Assembly (NCBI GenBank): GCA_029858755.1
Contig: JAOUEK010000094.1
Span: forward strand, 1 to 7,182
Source: Thermoleophilia bacterium
GTDB taxonomy: Bacteria; Actinomycetota; Thermoleophilia; Gaiellales; Gaiellaceae
Length of the DNA: 7,182 nucleotides
Direction of reading: 5' to 3'
Part shown: positions 5,843 through 7,182 of the stretch, piece by piece
How positions within the stretch are numbered: position 1 is the stretch's first letter
How the letters are laid out: the number at the start of each line of letters is the position of its first letter
Position numbers and translations under genes: made by a program
Notes under the pieces: model-generated
What the model saw: only the letters and a program-made list of their open reading frames with translations
Databases searched by the model: none
What the model was told of the DNA's origin: nothing

Positions 5843-7012
5843 ATGGTGACCGTGATCACGGGCGAGAGCAAGGTCGGCGCCGCGATCCGCGGCGAGTTCC
5901 CGGTCTTCGAGACCACCACCTACCTCAACTCGTGCTCGCAGGGGGCGCTCGCGAGGCGCGTCCGCGCGGCCGTCGAGACGTGGCTGGACGGGTGGGACGC
6001 GAACGGCGCCGAGTGGGAGTTCTGGGTGGAGCGGAACGAGCAGGCGCGTACGGCGTTCGCGCGTCTGCTGCACGCGTCCCCCGACGAGGTCGCGGTCACC
6101 ACGTCCGTCTCGCAGGGGGTGAGCGCGCTCGTCTCGGCGCTCGACTTCTCCGGTGAGCGGAACCGCATCGTGATCAGCGAGTACGAGTTCCCGACGGTCG
6201 GGCAGATCGCCCATGCGCAGGAGCTGCGCGGCGCGGAGGTCGTCCACGTGCTCCCCGGGGGGGACGGCTCGATCCCCGCGGAGGGGTTCGCGGAGGCGAT
6301 CGACGAGCGGACGGCGCTCGTCTGCTGCACCGCGGTCTCCTACCGCACAGGGCATCGCAACGACGTCGCCGCGATCGCCGACGTTGCGCACCGGCACGGG
6401 GCCGTCGTGCTCGCAGACAGCTACCAGGCCATCGGCGCGATCGAGCTCGACGTCCGCACGCTCGGCGCCGACGTCGTCACTGGTGGGACGGTGAAGTACC
6501 TGCTCGGCACTGCAGGGCTCGCCTTCATGTGGGTGCGCGGCTCGCTGCTCCAGACGCTGTTGCCCACGCAGACGGGGTGGTTCGCCGACGAGGACATCTT
6601 CGCGATGTCGATCGCCGACTACTCGCCGCACGCGAGCGCTCGTCGCTTCGACGCCGGCACGCCGCCCGTGCCGTCGCTGTACCCGAGCGTCGCCGGCATC
6701 TCGATCGTCGAGGAGGCGGGGGTGCCGGCGATCGAGGCGTACGTCGCCGAGCTCAACGGCGCCATGATCGACGGCCTCGCGGAGATCGGCGCCACGGTGG
6801 TCACGCCGCGCGATCCCGCCCGGCGCGGCCCGCTCGTCTGCGTCCGCTCGACCGACGTGGAGCGGCTCTGCGGCGAGCTGCGCGAGCAGGAGCGGATCGT
6901 CACCTCGCACCGCGACGACAACGTCCGCATCGCCACCCACCTCTACAACACGGACGACGACGTCGCCCGGGTGGTCTCGGCGCTCGCCTCTCGCCGCCAG
7001 CTCCTGGCGTGA
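5843..7012 (+). CDS. aminotransferase class V-fold PLP-dependent enzyme (kynureninase/cysteine desulfurase-like)
   Basis: This 389-aa cytosolic fold-type I PLP enzyme has the expected full length for class V. Visible landmarks: the N-terminal YLNSCSQGALARRV (27-40), TTSVSQGVSALVSAL (86-100) at the cofactor phosphate-binding position, EYEFPTV (113-119), VLADSYQAIGAIELDV (189-204) with Asp192 and Gln195 contacting the PLP ring, the Schiff-base Lys218 in TGGTVKYLLGTAG (213-225), ARRFDAGTP (266-274), and the C-terminal SHRDDNVRIATHLYNTDDDV (355-374). Family members include cysteine desulfurases, kynureninase-like and isopenicillin epimerase-like enzymes. I cannot name the reaction; nothing proves desulfurase activity. 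The start is ATG 5843 or GTG 5846. The 193-nt gap with repeats and its own promoter-like box suggests transcription apart from livKHMGF. A probable hydrolase gene follows about 100 nt downstream. Confidence 0.9.
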   Translation: MVTVITGESKVGAAIRGEFPVFETTTYLNSCSQGALARRVRAAVETWLDGWDANGAEWEFWVERNEQARTAFARLLHASPDEVAVTTSVSQGVSALVSALDFSGERNRIVISEYEFPTVGQIAHAQELRGAEVVHVLPGGDGSIPAEGFAEAIDERTALVCCTAVSYRTGHRNDVAAIADVAHRHGAVVLADSYQAIGAIELDVRTLGADVVTGGTVKYLLGTAGLAFMWVRGSLLQTLLPTQTGWFADEDIFAMSIADYSPHASARRFDAGTPPVPSLYPSVAGISIVEEAGVPAIEAYVAELNGAMIDGLAEIGATVVTPRDPARRGPLVCVRSTDVERLCGELREQERIVTSHRDDNVRIATHLYNTDDDVARVVSALASRRQLLA

Positions 7013-7022
7013 CCGGCCCCAG

Positions 7023-7045
7023 CCTTGTAACTGATCGTCACAAGG
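7023..7045. promoter_or_regulatory. inverted repeat, candidate operator upstream of the last gene
   Basis: CCTTGTAAC (7023-7031) and GTCACAAGG (7037-7045) are inverted copies matching at 8 of 9 positions around a TGATC centre. The even spacing and AT-containing arms look like a repressor operator for the following gene. A hairpin at the end of the PLP enzyme transcript is the alternative, but no T run follows and the arms are only moderately stable. I cannot name a regulator. Confidence 0.45.
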
Positions 7046-7109
7046 GATGGAGACCGATGGCTGCCGGGGTGACGCGCTGCCGGAAGCACCCGGGCCGGGT
7101 CGGGAGCCC

Positions 7110-7182
7110 GTGAAGCCGCCGCCCGCAGCGGTGGTGCGCTACGGAGAGCACCCCGACCAGGTCGCCAACCTGCACCTGCCGG
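7110..7182 (+). CDS. 5' end of a probable alpha/beta hydrolase (partial, cut by window end)
   Basis: The last 24 codons read VKPPPAAVVRYGEHPDQVA followed by NLHLP. The RYGxHPDQVxxLxLP pattern is the usual beginning of a group of small alpha/beta-hydrolase/esterase-type proteins, before their HGG oxyanion strand; the catalytic triad lies beyond the window. I chose GTG 7110, with GGGAG only 3 nt upstream, because it starts close to the conserved part. An in-frame ATG at 7047 would add 21 Gly/Pro-rich residues, but its AAGGG (7042-7046) directly abuts the start codon. It may be co-expressed with the PLP enzyme or controlled by the inverted repeat at 7023-7045. The family call rests on about 15 residues and is tentative. 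Confidence 0.5.
   Translation, partial: MKPPPAAVVRYGEHPDQVANLHLP

Noticed and set aside
5756..6940. 394-codon open frame on the - strand opposite the PLP enzyme.
   Set aside because: Arg/Asp/Val-rich shadow. The + strand frame has the PLP lysine motif and full class V layout.

Overview
The window comes from a high-GC genome with strong G/C preference at third codon positions and frequent GTG starts: all of livH, livM, livG and livF begin with GTG. This fits a high-GC actinomycete. My best guess is Thermoleophilia (Gaiellales/Solirubrobacterales-like), from the style of the transporter proteins, the secreted binding protein and the intergenic GTGTCGG-type repeats. That placement is inference; nothing here is a phylogenetic marker.

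Layout, all genes on the + strand. Positions 2-184 hold the last ~60 codons of an unrecognised gene. Positions 185-396 are the leader of the main operon, with a TTGACA box embedded in a 10-bp palindrome and a strong Shine-Dalgarno. Positions 397-5649 are a complete five-gene ABC importer of the branched-chain/hydrophobic amino acid (HAAT) type: livK (secreted binding protein), livH and livM (permeases), livG and livF (ATPases). From livH to livF the genes are packed at -1 to +1 nt. livK is set apart from livH by 86 nt carrying a perfect 30-bp palindrome, which probably sets the ratio of binding protein to membrane parts. Positions 5650-5842 are a non-coding spacer with short direct and inverted repeats that likely ends the operon, followed by a promoter-like element. 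Positions 5843-7012 encode a class V-fold PLP-dependent enzyme (kynureninase/cysteine desulfurase-like). Positions 7013-7109 are a spacer with a good inverted repeat, and from 7110 a new gene begins, probably an alpha/beta hydrolase, cut by the window end.

The genes together suggest uptake of an amino acid or related small molecule (LivK captures, LivHM conducts, LivGF power) next to a PLP enzyme and a hydrolase that could process such compounds. The true substrate cannot be read from the sequence. I see no previously undescribed system here. The most interesting points are the long LivM with an extra membrane block, the asymmetric ATP-site motifs of LivG and LivF, the livK-livH palindrome and the intergenic repeat cluster.
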